A stretch of DNA of 64,000 nt, taken from positions 8,618,001-8,682,000 of the forward strand of contig NW_027480423.1 in NCBI RefSeq assembly GCF_051401765.1, written 5' to 3'. Numbering within the stretch: the first letter of the stretch is position 1; every line of letters starts with the position of its first letter. The notes beneath the pieces are model-generated. The model did no database searches. It was not told the origin of the DNA and saw only the letters and a list, made by a program, of their open reading frames with translations. Of this stretch, positions 63,163 through 64,000 are shown in pieces. Source of the stretch: Calliopsis andreniformis. Lineage: Eukaryota > Arthropoda > Insecta > Hymenoptera > Andrenidae. A program made the translations under genes and the position numbers.

Positions 63163-64000
63163 TTATATGATAGAAAGACTGTTGTATTTTTATTGTATTT
63201 TATGCTTCAGGCGTTGACTTCTGAGGCCGTTGCTATTCGATGTAGTGGAAGAACGCCATAGAGTGATGCCTAGGTTGCCAGGAACGTAGAAATGTCCATA
63301 ACTTTCATACTGGTTGCAATTATTCCTGTTATATGATGGAAAAACTGTTGTATTTATATTGTATTTTATGCTTCGGGCGTTGACTGCTAAGGCCCTAACT
63401 ATTCAATCTGTTGGTTCAACGCCCTAGAGTGAAGCCTAGGTTGCTCGGAATGTAGAAATGACCATAACATTCACACTGGTTGTAATTATTCGTTTAATAC
63501 GATGGAAAAGCTGTTGCATCTTTATTGTATTTTATGATTCTGGCGTTGACTTCTAAGGCCCTAACTATTCAGTCTGGTGGAACAACGCCCTAGAGTGAGG
63601 CCTAGGTTGCCCGGAACATAGAAATGACCATCACTTCCATACTGGTAGCAATTATTCGTTTTATACGATGGAAAAACTGTTGTGTTTATATTGTATTTTA
63701 TGTTTCTGGCGTTGACTTCTAAGGCACCAACTATTCGATCTGGTGGAGCAACGCCGTAGAGTGAAGCCTAGGTTCCGCGGAACGTAGAAATGACCATCAC
63801 TTTCAAACTGGTTGCAATTATTCCTGTTATAGGATGGAAAGACTGTTGTATTTTTATTGTATTTTGTGCTTCAGGCGTTGACTTCTGAGGCCGTAGCTAT
63901 TCGATGTGGTGGAAGAACGCCATAGAGTGAAGCCTAGGTTGCCCGGAACGTAGAAATGACCATAACTTTCATACTGGTTGCAATTATTCGTTTTATATGA
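63163..64000 (+). repeat. 0.9-kb block, copy c of three, cut by the window end
   Basis: Repeats gagtgatgcctagg at 63262, caatctgttggttcaacgcc, caccaactattcg, the gttccgcgg variant and attttgtgcttcagg in the same order as 60176 onward. The match continues to the last base, so the true extent is unknown. Confidence 0.82.

Larger units (their letters stand above)
1..64000 (+). repeat. Tandem satellite array, 166-bp monomer, about 385 copies
   Basis: The word gatctggtgg (or close variants gatgtggtgg, caatctgttgg) recurs at 7, 174, 340, 506, 672, 838 and so on, with 166-bp spacing and occasional 1-bp shifts, and is still in phase at 63903. That gives 385 intervals with a net drift of about -14 bp. 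Other landmarks in fixed order in nearly every monomer are gtgaagcctaggttgcc, ggaacgtagaaatgacc, tatacgatggaaaaactg, tattgtattttatgcttc and ggcgttgacttct. All copies I followed are in the same orientation and nothing interrupts them. Such arrays are typical of eukaryotic centromeric or pericentromeric heterochromatin; that placement is inference. The family and species are not recognised. No gene, RNA gene or mobile element is visible anywhere in the window. Confidence 0.98.
54628..64000 (+). repeat. Mosaic monomer domain to the window end
   Basis: About 56 monomers made of blocks that recur at several spacings (16, 18, 33 and 53 monomers), as listed separately, with no single dominant period. 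Typical subtypes are gttgctcggaatgtag followed by cattcacactggttg, gaggcctaggttgcc followed by cttccatactgg, and ttctgaggccg followed by gtggaagaacgcc. The array runs off the window end in mid-monomer. No non-satellite sequence is visible. Confidence 0.85.

Noticed and set aside
1..64000. CRISPR array (regular direct repeats)
   Set aside because: There are no short repeats separated by unique spacers. The whole 166 bp is repeated and varies throughout, and no cas-like gene is present.
1..64000. Human-type alpha satellite
   Set aside because: Monomer length is 166 and not 171 bp, and I do not recognise alpha-satellite landmarks. Only a partial CENP-B-box-like match exists.
1..64000. Assignment to a named plant satellite of similar length, such as a Medicago 166-bp centromere repeat
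   Set aside because: I cannot recall a reference sequence well enough to compare, and length alone is not evidence. A database search of the exemplar 672-837 would settle it.
1..64000. Telomere-like CCCTAA in aaggccctaact and cgccctagag
   Set aside because: Only a single unit per monomer, never in tandem, so it is chance within a conserved monomer.
1..64000. TATA-like promoter in tttatattgtatttta
   Set aside because: It occurs in nearly every monomer without any linked gene or start element. Satellite transcription cannot be inferred from it.
1..64000. Inserted transposon or inverted array segment
   Set aside because: Landmarks stay in phase and in one orientation throughout my reading. 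All length changes noted are whole monomers or single bases, and no terminal repeats or target duplications were seen.

Overview
The whole 64 kb window is one uninterrupted head-to-tail array of a satellite monomer whose modal length is 166 bp, about 385 copies with no flank on either side. Every monomer I followed lies in the same orientation. I see no transposon, unique spacer, gene, tRNA or rRNA. The modal monomer (exemplar 672-837) has about 41% GC. It has a GC-richer half (monomer positions 1-80) and an AT-rich half (about 80-133). An array this long, with nested higher-order repeats (HORs) and whole-monomer gains and losses, indicates a eukaryotic nuclear genome, most likely centromeric or pericentromeric heterochromatin. 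I do not recognise the family and cannot name the species; 166 bp fits the nucleosome-sized class of plant and animal centromere satellites.

Layout. (1) The left domain, 1 to about 30.96 kb, is dominated by a duplication: 1 to about 12.03 kb recurs at 18595 to about 30.96 kb. The offset starts at 18594 bp (112 monomers) and later shifts by whole monomers to 17765, 18097, 17931, 18097 and 18929. Between and overlapping these copies are three nearly identical tandem copies of a 12-monomer, 1994-bp unit (about 14402-20383). (2) From about 30.96 to 41.15 kb the monomers are more heterogeneous, with one clear 14-monomer-spaced duplication. (3) From about 41.15 to 54.63 kb there is a nested HOR: a 16-monomer unit (2655 bp) inside a 39-monomer unit (6471 bp), the latter present almost twice. 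(4) From about 54.63 kb to the end is a mosaic of blocks recurring at 16-, 18-, 33- and 53-monomer spacings, partly copied from region 3.

No protein-coding gene is annotated. All open frames are short (at most 106 codons), recur with the satellite period, and cannot run on because 166 is not a multiple of 3. The most interesting signals are the very long-period (112-monomer) repeat with whole-monomer indels, a short dyad whose two main variants differ by a compensatory base-pair swap, clustering of rearrangement junctions in the AT-rich part of the monomer, and the sharp change in HOR regime near 31 kb. All boundaries and identities were read by eye; a self dot-plot would refine them.
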